From Flaveria trinervia (taxonomy: Eukaryota; Streptophyta; Magnoliopsida; Asterales; Asteraceae): DNA of 64,000 bases. A program made the translations under genes and the position numbers. Shown here one piece after another: positions 34,279 to 46,000 of this stretch; within the stretch, counting starts at the first letter, position 1; every line of letters begins with the position of its first letter. The DNA lies in the NCBI GenBank assembly GCA_025506515.1, contig CM046443.1, positions 22,060,355 to 22,124,354 on the forward strand, read 5' to 3'. The notes beneath the pieces were generated by a model, which saw only the letters and a program-made list of their open reading frames with translations, was not told where the DNA came from and made no database searches.

Positions 34279-34745
34279 TGTAACTCTAGGATGAACACAC
34301 TTGAATCAAATCATGAAGATTATAGATCAAAATATGATAATCACAATTAAAACCCCTTTGATCTTCAATTAGATTGCAAAATATGTTTACAAGTAATCCT
34401 CAATCTATTGGTCATTCAACCATTAACAACACTAATGACAATTAAGTTATTTATAGTCTAGACTAATATTCACTAATTGCACTTAACTCCCTAGACATAG
34501 GCTAATTAATGCAAAATTACATATTAAGCATAAAAATGACTAAAAAAAGATAAAATATATTTTGTTCACACAAAATATATTTATTACAATATAACTCCTA
34601 GTCATCTAAATCTTCAATGTCTCATCTCGGTTACTCGTCCTCAACGTGTCAGGTTTGACTTTTGTTGACTTTGACCGTGACGTTGACTTTTGATGACTTT
34701 CACTGTGTGATAATATAGACTATCTTTTACAGCTCCAACAAATAA
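34274..34745 (-). repeat. Solo LTR of family D in C
   Basis: The LTR is 34279-34740 (462 bp), starting TGTAACTCTAGG and ending AGCTCCAACA, flanked by AATAA on both sides. It matches 45449-45899 and 40284-40692. No purine tract or primer site adjoins it, so it is a solo LTR. Strand is set by comparison with element D. Confidence 0.8.
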
Positions 34746-35031
34746 AATAACCTAACTTATCACCAATGTGAGTCAAAAATCTCTATATGGATTTAAGTGG
34801 ACAAATATACTGACAATTATCGTGGCTGCAACTCTCGACAGTCAAAATCATTATGTGCATCTTATAGCTCTAGTATGATTTCCTAAAAGCGATGTTGACT
34901 CTCAGACAAATGAGAATCTAGTATCAGATATAAAAGGATCCCAAATGATTATGATATACCTGTATGATTTCATAAGAATCTTTCCAGAAATGATAAAATT
35001 AATTGAAGCTATTCTGCTCAGGAGGACAATC
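34746..35031 (+). other. Unassigned part of C between solo D LTR and E
   Basis: No ORF or repeat recognised. Presumably it is spacer of C between RNase H and the third ORF. Confidence 0.4.
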
Positions 35032-35790
35032 TGTTAGATGATGTCTGAAAGGTTTCAATCCACCTCAAACCAAAAACACAAAAATATGTCTTCTTTTGTT
35101 TTTATTAAAGTTGTTTTTGAAGAGATTGAGATCTAGTTTGATCAATTAGATTAGGATTTGCAGTGGAATAGCACACAAATTAGACGAAATTCTAGCAAGA
35201 ATAATATGAATATTCAATCAAACAGTAACAGATATAGAGAGAGAATTTTCTGCAAAAATAATGTTTTCATTCATGCACAAGCTTCTCGTAAAGGAAATTA
35301 GATCAACATTCCTTTTATAAGGAATGTGACATCAGCTGACTTCACATGATAGTGACATCTAACTGATTTATACAAACAACTGAAATTAAACTAAACTACT
35401 GAAGATGTCCACAACAACTGAGGACACCTTCATTAGAAGCTAAGAATAAACAAACATTATAACTACTAAAGTTATAACATCTGAAGTATAAGAACTTCAG
35501 ATGTTTTACATAATATAAAACTACTGATTACAAACTACTGAAATATAAACCATCACAACTACTGAGGAGAACTACTTCAGCTGTTGTGACAACTTCTGAA
35601 AACTTGATCTTCAGACTTTGTCTTCAGCAGTTGTCTTCAGACTTTGTCTTGAGCAGTTGTCTTTAGACTTTGTCTTCAGACTTTGTCTTCAGACTTTGTC
35701 TTCAACAGTTGTAGATCACTTCAGTTGTTTTGATCTCTGTGGGACTTAAAGGTTTTTTTGATCTGGCTCATTGGTTCTTTTGGTCCAACA
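35032..35790 (-). repeat. 3' LTR of element E
   Basis: The right end TTTGGTCCAACA (to 35790) is set by the adjoining purine tract. The U3 side contains tandem CTTCAGACTTTGT / CTTCAGCAGTTGT units at 35595-35735 and ACTACTGAAG-type motifs from about 35385. Confidence 0.7.
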
Positions 35791-35805
35791 AACTCCCCCT
35801 GAACC
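35791..35805 (-). other. Polypurine tract of E
   Basis: The minus strand reads GGTTCAGGGGGAGTT directly before the LTR start TGTTGGACC. Confidence 0.8.
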
Positions 35806-36179
35806 AATGCAGCCAAAACCTTTAAAATTATTGAGGTCCCACTTATTGGCAGAAACAAAATCTGGATCAGCTTAGAATTCTTCAATAATAGGCTCAGGCC
35901 AGGGAAGAGATTTCAGAAGGTTTGATTGGCAAAGGATGAATGGGAACTCTGTCTTGGGGAATTGGACACAAAGTTGTTACCCCATCCATGAAACCTACTT
36001 CCCAATGATAAGTCTGTAAGACTCTCTGACATAGGCCTCAAGGAAAACAAATTTTTCTTCCATTGTGAGTTCTTTAGCTCCACTTTCAAAGAAGAACTAA
36101 GGCCCATAGTACTCAGATAAGTACTTAATATGCTTTCCATTTTTCAGCTCCACAGTTGTTATCTCTCTGTATGCAAACT

Positions 36180-39100
36180 CATTAGGATGAGTGCCTTCAA
36201 GCAATAACTGGATCTCATTTCTTCTTATTTCTTCAAGCTTCTTGTAGATTAACCCCTTCTTTACCATTTTTTTCTAGTAAAGTTTGTGGAGTAATTTTAG
36301 ACTTTTAAGCTCTCTTGAAGTCATCAAGAATTTCCCAGGGTGACACTACAATGGCCAACATTATCACAGCATCTACAATCTTCTTTACTTGGCCATTGTA
36401 TCTGCTTGGAATCTTCATTTTGTGAATTCTGTCACTTACTCTGGGGTCAGGCCAAATTCTCACTCTCTCTTTCTGATATTGGAATGTAAATCTGAGAGCA
36501 TACAACCTCTGAGCATGTTTCTTCATAGCTTGTATGGATGAAGACTTGGGAAACTCTTTATCAATCATCTTAACAGTTGCTCATCATGTTGTTTGTGCTG
36601 TTCTTCTTCTTCAAGTTTGACTTTTACCATTTGCCTTTGAAATTCAGGTGTGATTGTTGTTGGTTGACTCCTAGGCTCAGGCATTTTTATTTTGAGAACA
36701 GCAGAGAGTGGCAGACTATCATCCTCATCATCTTCTTCTTCTTCTTCCATCCTCAACACCCTTCTCTTCCTCTTAGGTGCATCATTGGTAATGGGTTCAG
36801 TAGGTTTCTTAGGTAAAGGAATTGGTTTTGAGGGTTGTGAAGGTGGTTGTTTTGGTTTGGGTGATAGTGCAGGCTGCTCTAGCATCTTGGATTTGAGTGA
36901 AGCTTTGGATAGTTTTACCATATCAGTCCTTTTCCCATCACTAGCTTCATCAAGAGCTTCAATGATCAATCCTTTGTTAAATACTTCAGAAGAACAGATT
37001 CTGGTGGTTATCTCCAAAATAGTGTCTCTGGACCATGACTTTACTTCAATGATCGACCTTCCCAGATGTTTTGATATAAATCTTGCCATAGTTTCTAGCC
37101 TTTCTCTTTCTTTCTCACTCCAACTTGCCCATCTTTGTTCAATTTCTTGAATCTCTAACCTTCTGATCTCAAAGTCAAGTTTGGCAGTGTCAAATCCTTG
37201 CCTGAAGAGTTGATCAATAATCTTATCCATAGATCTGCTATGTTGCTCATCAGCTTCCTTGATCAATTCTTCCAACTTTTTATCACCTTTAGTCTTTTCA
37301 GAGGATTTCCTCCTTTTGTAGGTGATCATCTCCTTTTCTTTCTGCTCTTTTTCTGCTTCCTCTTCAGCTCTTTTTCTTTTGTCTACTTTCACTGACTTAG
37401 AATCCCCTTTTCTGGTTGCATTGGGTTTAGGGGTGTGAATGTTAGAAAGTTTCTTAGAAACCGCAGCATCAACTAAAGATTGAAGAGTTGAGGAAAGCCT
37501 CTCATCAATGGCTTGATGTACAGTGTTTGTGATTATGGAAGTGATGAGAGGTAAGGATGTTTGAAAGGCAGAAACCATTTGCTCAGAGGGGTTCTGTCCC
37601 TGAGAAATGGCACCTGAAGCAGAGGCTGGTGGCAAGTTTGTTGAGAGTGGGTCAGTATTTGGGATAGTTTTAGGAGAAACTACCATCTGTGGCTGAATAT
37701 GGGCAGATGGACTTGATTCTTATGACATTTTGGCAAGCAGTTCTTGTAGTCTGCATACCTCAGTCTCAAGAATAGTATTATGGGCTAGAACATCAAAGAA
37801 AAAGCCCAGGTCATCATCAGTCTGTGTTGAATCAGCTGACCTCCTGATGAAATCAGGATGAACATGTGCTGAGTGTAGATCAGTATTCACATGTGCCCCT
37901 ATTTCTTGGAACTAGGGACTTCCTGCCTCATGATAATGTCCTTCATTGGCAGTTGCCTCTGGTGAGGACTTAGAAATGATACCAGCTTCATCCTGATCAT
38001 GTGCTGAACAAGGAGAAGAGGCAGCCTCACCATATGTTCTAATCTCCTCCTCTACACTGGGAGATTGAACTCTGTAATCCCTGTGTTGTGGGTTATCAGC
38101 TACATTATAATCCTCTCCCTCAACGGTTGAGGTTTTCCCAGTAGTAATAGGTTCTAGGGAGGGGTAGAGGAATGTAGTTGAGTCAACACTTGTGCAATAA
38201 CCACAGTTGGGCTTGTAGGGGTGGCTTCAGTGGGAGATAGGTGTGAAAAGGATTGCACCTGGGGAGAATGGTGCTCTTCAATGGCAATCCTCTCAAGTGA
38301 GAGAGATTCCAGTAATATGGTTTCCCCATTTTTGGTTGCATCAGGATCCTGTTGAGAGGATACCTGAGCGGTTTCAGCTGGTAGAGTCCTGGAAACTACA
38401 GGGAGGTTACTACCTATAGTTTCATCCTGCGTTTGTGTTGTAGGGGCATCAACAGGGGACTCAACACCCTGAGTAGCCTTTTTGGGTTGTTTGGAGAGAG
38501 GTTTGGAGGGGACTTTGGATCTGGAGGATGAGGCTGTGGGTACCTTTTGCTTGGGTTTTAGTAGTTTGGCAGCCTCTTTGAGGTGTGGGTCAGAGTTGTG
38601 CCTGGAGTATACCTCTGGCAAAACTACCACAGCGGGGACTCCAAGGCCAACAGGGCCATTAGTTTGTAACTGATTCATGATTATGGCCACAAGAAACCTT
38701 GGATATAATAGCCATCTGTTAGCTACAGGTTTCATTGCTAAACCTTTTAATTCTAAAATTATAATTTTAGAAAAATTTAAGCTTTGGCGTTCAAGAATAG
38801 AATACAATACCTGTTGCCACCTGGATGACATTTGATCCCATGAAGAGGTTTTGGGGGCAAGACAAACATTGATCATGTGAAAGATTAGGTGCTCAGCATC
38901 ATGAAAGTGCCTCTTCAGAATGGTAGTAGCACTTAGGTTGCCCTCATAGCCATGATTAATGAATGAGAGATCAATGATGCCCTTCGGGTATTTTGTGACA
39001 AAGTAGCATCATTCAGATCTAGCATTTTACGAATGATAGCAGGAGTGACAATCACCTTCTTCTTGTTTACAAATGACTGGAGAGTGATCACAACATCATT

Positions 39101-39295
39101 CTCACCAGTATGGATGGTGACATTTGTCCAGAATTGACGAAGAGAGTCGGGATAGATGGTAGGATTCAGAAGAAAAGCAGTTCGATACTGGGAATCAGCC
39201 ATCAGATCAATAGCATCATTAAACTTAGTCCAAAAGGTTGATTTTGTGAAGTAAGCAACACAGTTGTGTCGAGGTCTGATTTGCATGGTCGCCAT
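36180..39295 (-). pseudogene. Third ORF (envelope-like / ORF3) of E, broken
   Basis: The start chosen is the ATG at 39295 (MATMQIRPRHN). The N-terminal domain at 38933-39295 contains YRTAFLLNPTIYPDSLRQFW and IVTPAIIRKMLDL, a fold repeated in F and C and known to me only as the extra ORF of Sirevirus-type Copia elements. After a frameshift 38154-38876 covers a further conserved part (WDQMSSRWQQVLYS) and a Ser/Thr/Pro-rich stretch. Another frame at 36565-37686 is Lys/Arg/Glu-rich with predicted coiled coil and basic clusters (KRKRRVLRMEEEEEDDEDD). The C-terminus is at 36305-36568. Function is unknown; envelope-like is the literature label, not something I can show. Confidence 0.7.
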
Positions 39296-39369
39296 TAATG
39301 GGAGATGAACGTTCGGAAATCGATTTATGAAAAGTTTGAAGTTAGGGTTAGGTATTTATAGGTTATGAA

Positions 39370-39885
39370 ACGGCTGAAAAAAAACAGCTAAAAGTTTTGG
39401 TTTTAGTCATCAGTTGTTAGAAAACAACTGAAGACATGGTTTTAACTTTCAGGTGTTGTAAACAACTGAAGACTTGGTGTTTATCATCAGTAGTTAAAAA
39501 ACTACTGAAGACTTGGTTTGGCTTCAGTTGTTTTGAAATGAAACAGTAGTTGTTAGAACCAATTGAAGAATAAACTTACTCATCAGTTGTTGTCGTCAAT
39601 TCACATATCTCAGTTGTTTCATTTGACCTTAACACTTACTCAGCAGATTATCTGATTTTCAGATGTTTCATTGGTCATCAGTACTTATCTGTTAGAACAG
39701 ACGTCAGTAGTTGTAACCACTTCAGTACTTTGCAACAGATAAAGTACTTTAGTACTTTAAAGAATTTAGTCTTCAGTAGTTATGAAAAACTACTGAAGAT
39801 AAAATAGCTTCAGTACCTATTTGTGACAGCTGTATACCGATGCTCATTAGTACTTGGGAGCTGAGATCATCAGTAGTTGTCAATT
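39370..39885 (-). repeat. Hairpin-motif array between RNase H and ORF3 of E
   Basis: Many copies of CTTCAGTAGTT, CTTCAGTTGTT and their inverse AACTACTGAAG, often as facing pairs. The best hairpin is 39771-39781 with 39788-39798 (11-base perfect arms, 6-base loop). The same words occur in the E LTR. Confidence 0.85.
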
Positions 39886-40283
39886 TATTCAAGCTGCAGC
39901 ATACCAAGCCTTAGCACAAGATTTTGAAAAGGTGCACTGTCCAAAGGCTTAGTAAATATATCTGCAAGCTCATTAGCACTAGGAACAAACTTTGGATCAA
40001 TCAGACCTTTTTCATAACAATCCCTGATAAAGTGATGTCTGATCTCAATATGTTTGGTCCTAGAATGCTGGACAGGATTCTTAACAATACAAAGAGCTGA
40101 AGCACTGTCCATTAGTAAAGGAGTCTTAGTCTCTTTAATGTCATAATCCAGTAATTGATTTTGAAGCCAGAGTACCTGAGATGTACAACTTGCAGTAGCA
40201 ATGTACTCTGTTTCAGCAGTGGATGTAGCAACAGAGGTTTGTTTCTTACTCTGCCAAGAAACCAAACAGTTGCCTAGAAATTG
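39885..40283 (-). pseudogene. pol: RNase H C-terminus of E, truncated
   Basis: The open frame reads QFLGNCLVSWQSKKQTS, ATSTAETEYIA, SALCIVKNPVQHSRTKHIE and NELADIFTKPL, the C-terminal half of Copia RNase H, ending in a stop at 39885. It starts abruptly at about 40283, so RT is absent. Confidence 0.9.
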
Positions 40284-40692
40284 CAAAATATGATAATCAC
40301 AATCAAAATCCCTTTGATCTTCAATTAGATTGCAAAATATATGTTTACAAATAATCCCTCAATCTATTGTTCATACAACCATCCACCATCACTAATGACA
40401 TTTAACCTATTTATAGTCTAGACTAATATTCACTAATTGCACTTAACTCCCTAGACTTAGGCTAATTAATATAAATTACATATTAAGCATAAAAATGACT
40501 AAAAACAAGATAAAATATATTTTGTTCACACAAAATATATTTATTACAATATAACTCCTAGTCATCTAAATCTTCAACGTCTCGTCTCGGTTCCCTGTCT
40601 CGAACGTGTCGAGTTTGCCTTTTGCGTTGATTTTGATCGTGATGTTGACTTTTGTTGACTTTCACTGTATTGATAATATAGACTGTCTTGTG
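40284..40692 (-). repeat. Partial LTR of family D
   Basis: Matches 34330-34725 of the solo LTR (CAAAATATGATAATCAC onwards) but lacks about 50 bases at its left end and the final GCTCCAACA at its right end. Confidence 0.75.
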
Positions 40693-42822
40693 CATTATCA
40701 ATGTCTTCAAACAAAATCAGCACTGAGAAGTTAACATTAGAAAGATCTTCAAATTGAAACTTTCTGAATTTGACAAGAAAAATTATTTATCTCATAAGCT
40801 CCCCTATTTATATCCTCCCCTTTTTCATGTGCATCCTTTGCATGGATACTGGAACAAATTTCCCAAATCTCTAATCTTGAGTGCTTTAAAAGATGTAGGA
40901 GGAGGATTCTTAGATTGGTATCTTCCACAAACTTGAGGAACAGGTTCTTTGATGAGGTACACTTCTCAGTGATGATCAGCCATCACTTACAGCAAATAAC
41001 TGAAACACATTCACAAACACAATCTTGACATTTCTAATTAGATCATTTCATTTTAACAAAATAAACCCGTGTTTATTTGTGTTTGAAAACAAGTGAACCC
41101 GTGTTCGGTTGTACGCAATTTCGGTGAAATGCATGAAAAATGATAAAATTGTAACAATATAATATGGAAGACCTAAAAGAAATTTAGAAATGAAAATTTA
41201 TTATAATTTTTATTTTTTGTTATATACATTAATTATAACATTTTATTATCTATAACTTTTTATAACCGAGAACTGAGTAGATCATGAGATCACATCCTCA
41301 AGATATACTTTAGCACAAAGATGAAATTATCATCGACAAGCAATGAGATCACACTGATAACTGAATCTAATCACGGTCTTTGAATGATTTTGAAATTCTT
41401 AAACAGATCAATAATGATTGCTGATATGTTTGCCCACTTAAACTCAAGCCCTATCTTTTTTAACAAGCATCAAATGATTCGATAAGGTTTGATTAAATAC
41501 TTTAGAATGCTAGGACCCCACAATCATTTGGGCAAAACCCTCACCCAACCACAGGATTTCCTGAATTTTGTTATGATCTTTGTAGAGCAAGGCTTGTGCA
41601 TCAGTGTACAAGTGATTATAAACAAAATATTGCATTCTTTGATGAATTCATCGTTTAGATGATTTGACACAACTTAGACCAAAATGGTGAGAGCTCCAGG
41701 TCTATACTCACGTATAACAAAGGAGATGACCATTTAATTATGTACTGATGAGAGCTCCAGGTCAGTACTATCATACAGCAAAGGAGATCATCACTCCAGG
41801 TCCGTACTTCCATATAGCAGAGGAGATTAGCACAAACACAAAACACAAAAATACACCAAACATGGAATAAAGATATGGCTTATAGATTTGTATCATGGTA
41901 GGTCAAAGATCAATTCTCAATCCAATTTTTGTCGGGACTCAGTTTTCGTGCAGCCCAAAATGATTGCATAAATCCAGATGTCCTTAAGCATATATTTTAA
42001 TTTAAATCATGATGTTGTTGTCTACTTTATTCTTCAGGCTGAGTCTACCAAGCATATCAATGAAGAATCTATTTGTTTTTCTATTATTTGCACTTAAAAA
42101 TAAGATGTAAATCAGATAACAACATCAGTTACTATTATTTCTCATTTTAAAAACACAAGTCATGCAAAAACAAGCATTTGAAGAAGATATACAATCATTT
42201 CTCAATCATCTCGAATCAAGTTCCCAGTTCTCTTTTATTTTTTATGTATTACTCATATACTCTCCCCCTAAATTTTTATTTTTGTAAGCCTATTTTTTGT
42301 TTTTTTTAATTTTTTTATATTTTTTTTGTTTTTATAAAACTATACAAAAATAAAAATTTACCAAATAAGGTCTTCCAAAATACACTGATTATTAAGATAA
42401 GAAATGAATTATCAAGAGATATGCAGTGATTGTGAAGTAAGAACTGTGATTGTGCATATAAAAATCCAGATTGTGGATAAAATACCATGACCTTAACCTG
42501 TTTTATCCGCATCAAATTAAATTAGGAACAATCTAGTAAACCGGATTACTAACAGTCCTCTTGAATTGTTCCTGCACTCATTAACAGATTAGTTTAAAAG
42601 AGGAACCCATGCCATGGTAGTCCTGGAAGTTTCTTTTTTATCAATATAAGAAACTTGCTTCTGCACACAACCGTTTAAACAATCTGGGATATCTGTATCA
42701 TTCTTTTTAATTTGCCAAATTTTTTTCAATTCAATTATTTGGATTTGAATGAATTAAATTTGAAAAACATTTTCTATTTAAGACTAGAAGGAAAAGAATT
42801 GGTTTTGAACCTTTGGTCATTT
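40693..42822 (-). other. Non-coding interior of D
   Basis: AT-rich with no pol motifs. It includes a purine tract on the minus strand near 42255-42268 (TTTAGGGGGAGAGT) and the direct repeat at 41690-41830. Some of it may be foreign to D; I cannot separate it. Confidence 0.45.
41690..41830. repeat. Three-copy direct repeat in D
   Basis: Units of 45 to 65 bases, each with CTCCAGGTC.GTACT, a short variable part and AGCAAAGGAGAT (CAAAGGAGATGA, CAAAGGAGATCA, CAGAGGAGATTA). Confidence 0.75.
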
Positions 42823-44731
42823 TCATCTTTGAACCGACTTCATATGAAAAGGTTTGGATAGAGAGTTTTTCATCCAATCATTCAAAGATGTGTGCTTTTT
42901 ACCTCTTGAACCAGAGAAGCAACCTGTGTTGCCTTTACCATCTAGAACATTTTTAGTAGACTTATATTTGGAGAAGCAATTCATTTTGCCTTTACCATTC
43001 AAAGCAAGTTTTTGAGAGCACTTATTTATCATATGACCTTGTCTTCCACACTCAAAACAAGCCTTGAATGGCTTTTGATTCTTTGTAACCCGTGTTATGC
43101 AGGTGCTGAGAAGGATTGCTTTGAGCTTCTAGTAGATTCTTGCTTGTTTTGGCATTTGCTATGCTGAACAGGGAATGAGATCTTCATTGATTGACCGGGT
43201 CGCTTTGCATTTAGAGAAGAGACCCATATTGGACTTGATTCATCATTTGGAAGCTTTTATGACTTGACAATGTTAGGAGACATCTTGATCTGTGAGGAAC
43301 CAACACGCACCTCTATGATTGATTCATTATCTGAGCTTGTCCAGTCTTATTTACACAGATCTTTCTCCAACGGATCTTGATTGACATCTCCTATTGTGTC
43401 GGCTTCGCTTACAGGTTTCTGATTGCTTGATGATTCAACAACCGTCCCTTCTTTAACAAACTTGACAGGAACAAACGAATGGATATTACCTGTTTTGAAT
43501 TTGTTGAAGAAGGTTGGAGAAGCAACTGATACTGGTTTTGGAACACTAGAGGTGGAATCGTCATTAATCTTCTTATCAGGCTCCTGCCTGAGGAATCCCA
43601 AACCTACAGGAGAATCCTGCACATCTCTAACCTTTTTAAAATTAACGTTGCTTAAACCTGCATTTAAACTATTAGTTTCAGTAGCTTCAATCAAATCATT
43701 AGATGGATGAGGTTGAGGCATAGGATAGTAACAATGAGTGCTAGGAGGAGGATAGATGTATGGATTTTCACCACAACTAACTCCCATTTTAATCCTAGCT
43801 TCCCTTTGTTTATACAGTAGCTCTTCCTATTTCATTCCAGATATGGTCCATCTATCAAGCTTTGTTTTAAGCTTGCTTGTTTCAAATTCAGCCAAGGTGA
43901 CTCTTTCGTTTAAAAGATTAATTTCAACATTTCTTTCAAGAAGAGTTCGTTTTAAATGATCATTTTCTTTTAAAGCTTCATTTAATTTTATAAAATACTT
44001 GGCTTTATTCTTTTTAAGTTCTGTGTTTATGGTGGTTAGTTCCTTTTGGTTTCTAAAAGTAATCTATTAGCTTTATACACACCAACTAAACGAATTTTGC
44101 AAGCAGAAGAACACATATCCTGAACCATCTCGTATGGAAGGTCCAGGATGACTCTTTCAGTAGTAAGAGCCTTCTCGCAGCTGCAATCTCTAGTATTTTG
44201 CTTCCATTCTTCTTCCTTATCAGCATTATAAATTGCATCATTCAACTCAGCTCCACCTTTACCCATTAATGTCTGCTTAAGCTCCTCTTGTACCTCTTCA
44301 GTTCCAGGTTTAGGTAAACCGTCGGAATTGGCGCTAGAATCTGATCTCTCTTCTGGTTTATCTATGGAGTTTGAAGTGATCTTTGGAGTTAGGTATGTCA
44401 CTTCATAGTACTCACGACGTTTGAAATCCAACTCAATCTCTTTCAGTTTGTTTATCACCTCCATCAGTTTGTAATCCCGAAAGCCTCTATCTCATTTAAT
44501 TGACTTGCCGTGTGAGCTCCATTCTGATGGGAGAGAATCAAGCAATCTCAAAACTTGTTCAAGATTTCCCAATTGGGTACCAAACTTCTTCAGATTACTT
44601 GCCACTAATAGAAAACGATCAACAAAATCGGATATCTTTTCATTCTTTAAAGCTGTAAAATTATCAAACCGACATTGTGCAGTTGTGAGGTTATCAGATT
44701 CGAAGGATTTAAACAGTTCTGCAAAAGCCAT
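42823..44731 (-). pseudogene. gag: gag of element D, broken
   Basis: The start chosen is the ATG at 44731 (MAFAELFKSFES). The N-terminal frame at 44492-44731 has FTALKNEKISDFVDRFLLVA and LRLLDSLPSEW, a UBN2-type gag core. Frames at 44036-44464 (acidic, coiled-coil-like) and 43347-43787 continue it. A CCHC knuckle at about 43022-43065 reads CFECGRQGHMINKC with all four ligands intact, followed by a basic tail to 42823. No protease follows. Confidence 0.75.
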
Positions 44732-44884
44732 TTTTTTGTTTAGTTTATTTCAATTAACCCCCCAAAAATATTTTCTCCAAAAATTGTAAAATAATTCTCC
44801 CCCAGAAAAATTATTATTTTTAAATGTCACGCTAGACAATCTTAGCAACTAGGGTCAAGCTGCCAGGTCAGTTTGTTTTTTTTT

Positions 44885-45250
44885 CGCTGAAGAAATGATA
44901 ATTTCGCCAAAATTATAGTTTCGTAGAGCTAGTTTCCACTATGAACTCTAGTTATGCTGAGCCGACAGTAGTTTGCTACAAATTTCGGCAGCAGTTTCGC
45001 TAGCCAAACGCCTAAAATAGCTTAGTTTCACCGACAAGTTCGCATGAAACAAGCTTGAACTTTCGTTCAATGATACTTTCGGCAGCAATTTCGCTTGTAA
45101 ATCACCCACAAGCACTGTTGAACTTTCGTTCAATGAAACTAGTTTCGCAGGACAGCAGAAAACAACTTCAATGAGGATAACCCATGTAATTTCCCTGGAA
45201 GAACTCGTAGTTTCGCTGAATGAACCGATAATTTCACTGAATGAAACTGA
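44885..45250 (-). repeat. GTTTCGC/GAAAC motif array in the D leader
   Basis: Repeated AGTTTCGCT, TTTCGTTCAATGA and TTTC.CTGAATGAA words between primer site and gag, including the perfect 12-base palindrome GAAACTAGTTTC at 45135-45146. Confidence 0.75.
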
Positions 45251-45433
45251 AAAGCTTTTTCAACATGAAATAAATCTGAAATCATCAAAAACTCAATGGA
45301 TTTATTGATGATTAATAGAGCTTCCCCAACCAACAACCAACAAAATTCAAGCAAATCCCATATCAAATACACCCGAAATCTCAACTTCCCTCTCTAAAAA
45401 TCTTCAAATCTTTAGTGACTTTGATCCAAAATG

Positions 45434-45445
45434 GCTTTGATACCA
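45434..45445 (-). other. Primer-binding site of D
   Basis: The minus strand reads TGGTATCAAAGC, a one-base variant of the initiator-Met site, three bases from the LTR. Confidence 0.85.
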
Positions 45446-45448
45446 ATT

Positions 45449-45899
45449 TATAAATCCAGGATAATCACACATGAATCAAATCATGAAGAATTAGATCAAA
45501 ATATGATAACCACAATCAAAATCTCTTTGATCTACAATTAGATTGCAAAATATGTGTTTACAAATAATCCCTCAATCTATTGGTCATACAACAATCCACC
45601 AACACTAATGACAATTAACCTATTTATAGTCTAGAAAAATATTCACTAATTGCACTTAACTCCCTAGACTTAGGCTAATTAATGCAAAATTACATATTAA
45701 GCATCAAAATGACTGAAAACAAGATAAAATATATTTTGTTCACACAAAATATATTTATTACAATATAACTCCTAGTCTTGTCTCGGTTCCTCATCTCGAA
45801 CGTGTCAGGTCTGACTTTTGCATTGACTTTGACCGTGATGTTGAATTTTGTTGACTTTGACTGTGTTGATAATATAGACTATCTTGTACAGCTCCAACA
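45449..45899 (-). repeat. 5' LTR of D
   Basis: 451 bp, TATAAATCCAGG to AGCTCCAACA, aligning with the solo LTR at 34279-34740. The terminal TG has become TA. Confidence 0.82.
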
Positions 45900-45969
45900 G
45901 ATTCATTCACACAATTGAACCGGTTGATCAAAGTCAGTCCAAATTAAATTGCTAACTCTTACAAATAAT

Positions 45970-45996
45970 CTAATGTATATGTTTCTTATGTTGCAG
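45970..45996 (+). promoter_or_regulatory. Candidate 3' splice site before ORF3 of C
   Basis: A branch-point-like CTAAT (45970-45974), then a T-rich tract ending TTGCAG at 45996, four bases before the ORF3 ATG at 46001. In C2 the branch word is kept but the CAG reads CAA. Confidence 0.45.
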
Positions 45997-46000
45997 CAAT

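Larger units (their letters stand above)
35032..40283 (-). mobile_element. Element E: 3' part of a Sirevirus-like Copia element
   Basis: On the minus strand: RNase H C-terminus, motif-rich spacer, third ORF, purine tract, 3' LTR. Everything upstream of RNase H is missing because the sequence switches to a family D LTR at about 40284. The left limit is tentative (TGTTAGATG at 35032, giving inverted ends TGTT..AACA; TGTCTGAAAGG at 35043 is the alternative). Confidence 0.75.
40284..45899 (-). mobile_element. Element D: gag-only deleted Copia-like element
   Basis: The 5' LTR and primer site are at the right end, then a motif-rich leader and gag. No protease, integrase or RT is found. A partial LTR of the same family closes the left end. 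The right flank is GATTC (45900-45904); the left duplication is lost in the junction with E. It is a deletion derivative, possibly once mobilised by a full element. Confidence 0.7.

Noticed and set aside
36692..37150. 152-codon plus-strand Ser-rich ORF
   Set aside because: Antisense shadow of the coiled-coil part of ORF3 of E.
39341..39352. Telomere-like GTTAGGGTTAGG
   Set aside because: Only about two units, and in an ORF3 leader; no array.
45139..45384. 81-codon minus-strand ORF with hydrophobic N-terminus
   Set aside because: Overlaps the D leader motif array; sequence is explained by the repeated TTTCGC/GAAAC words.
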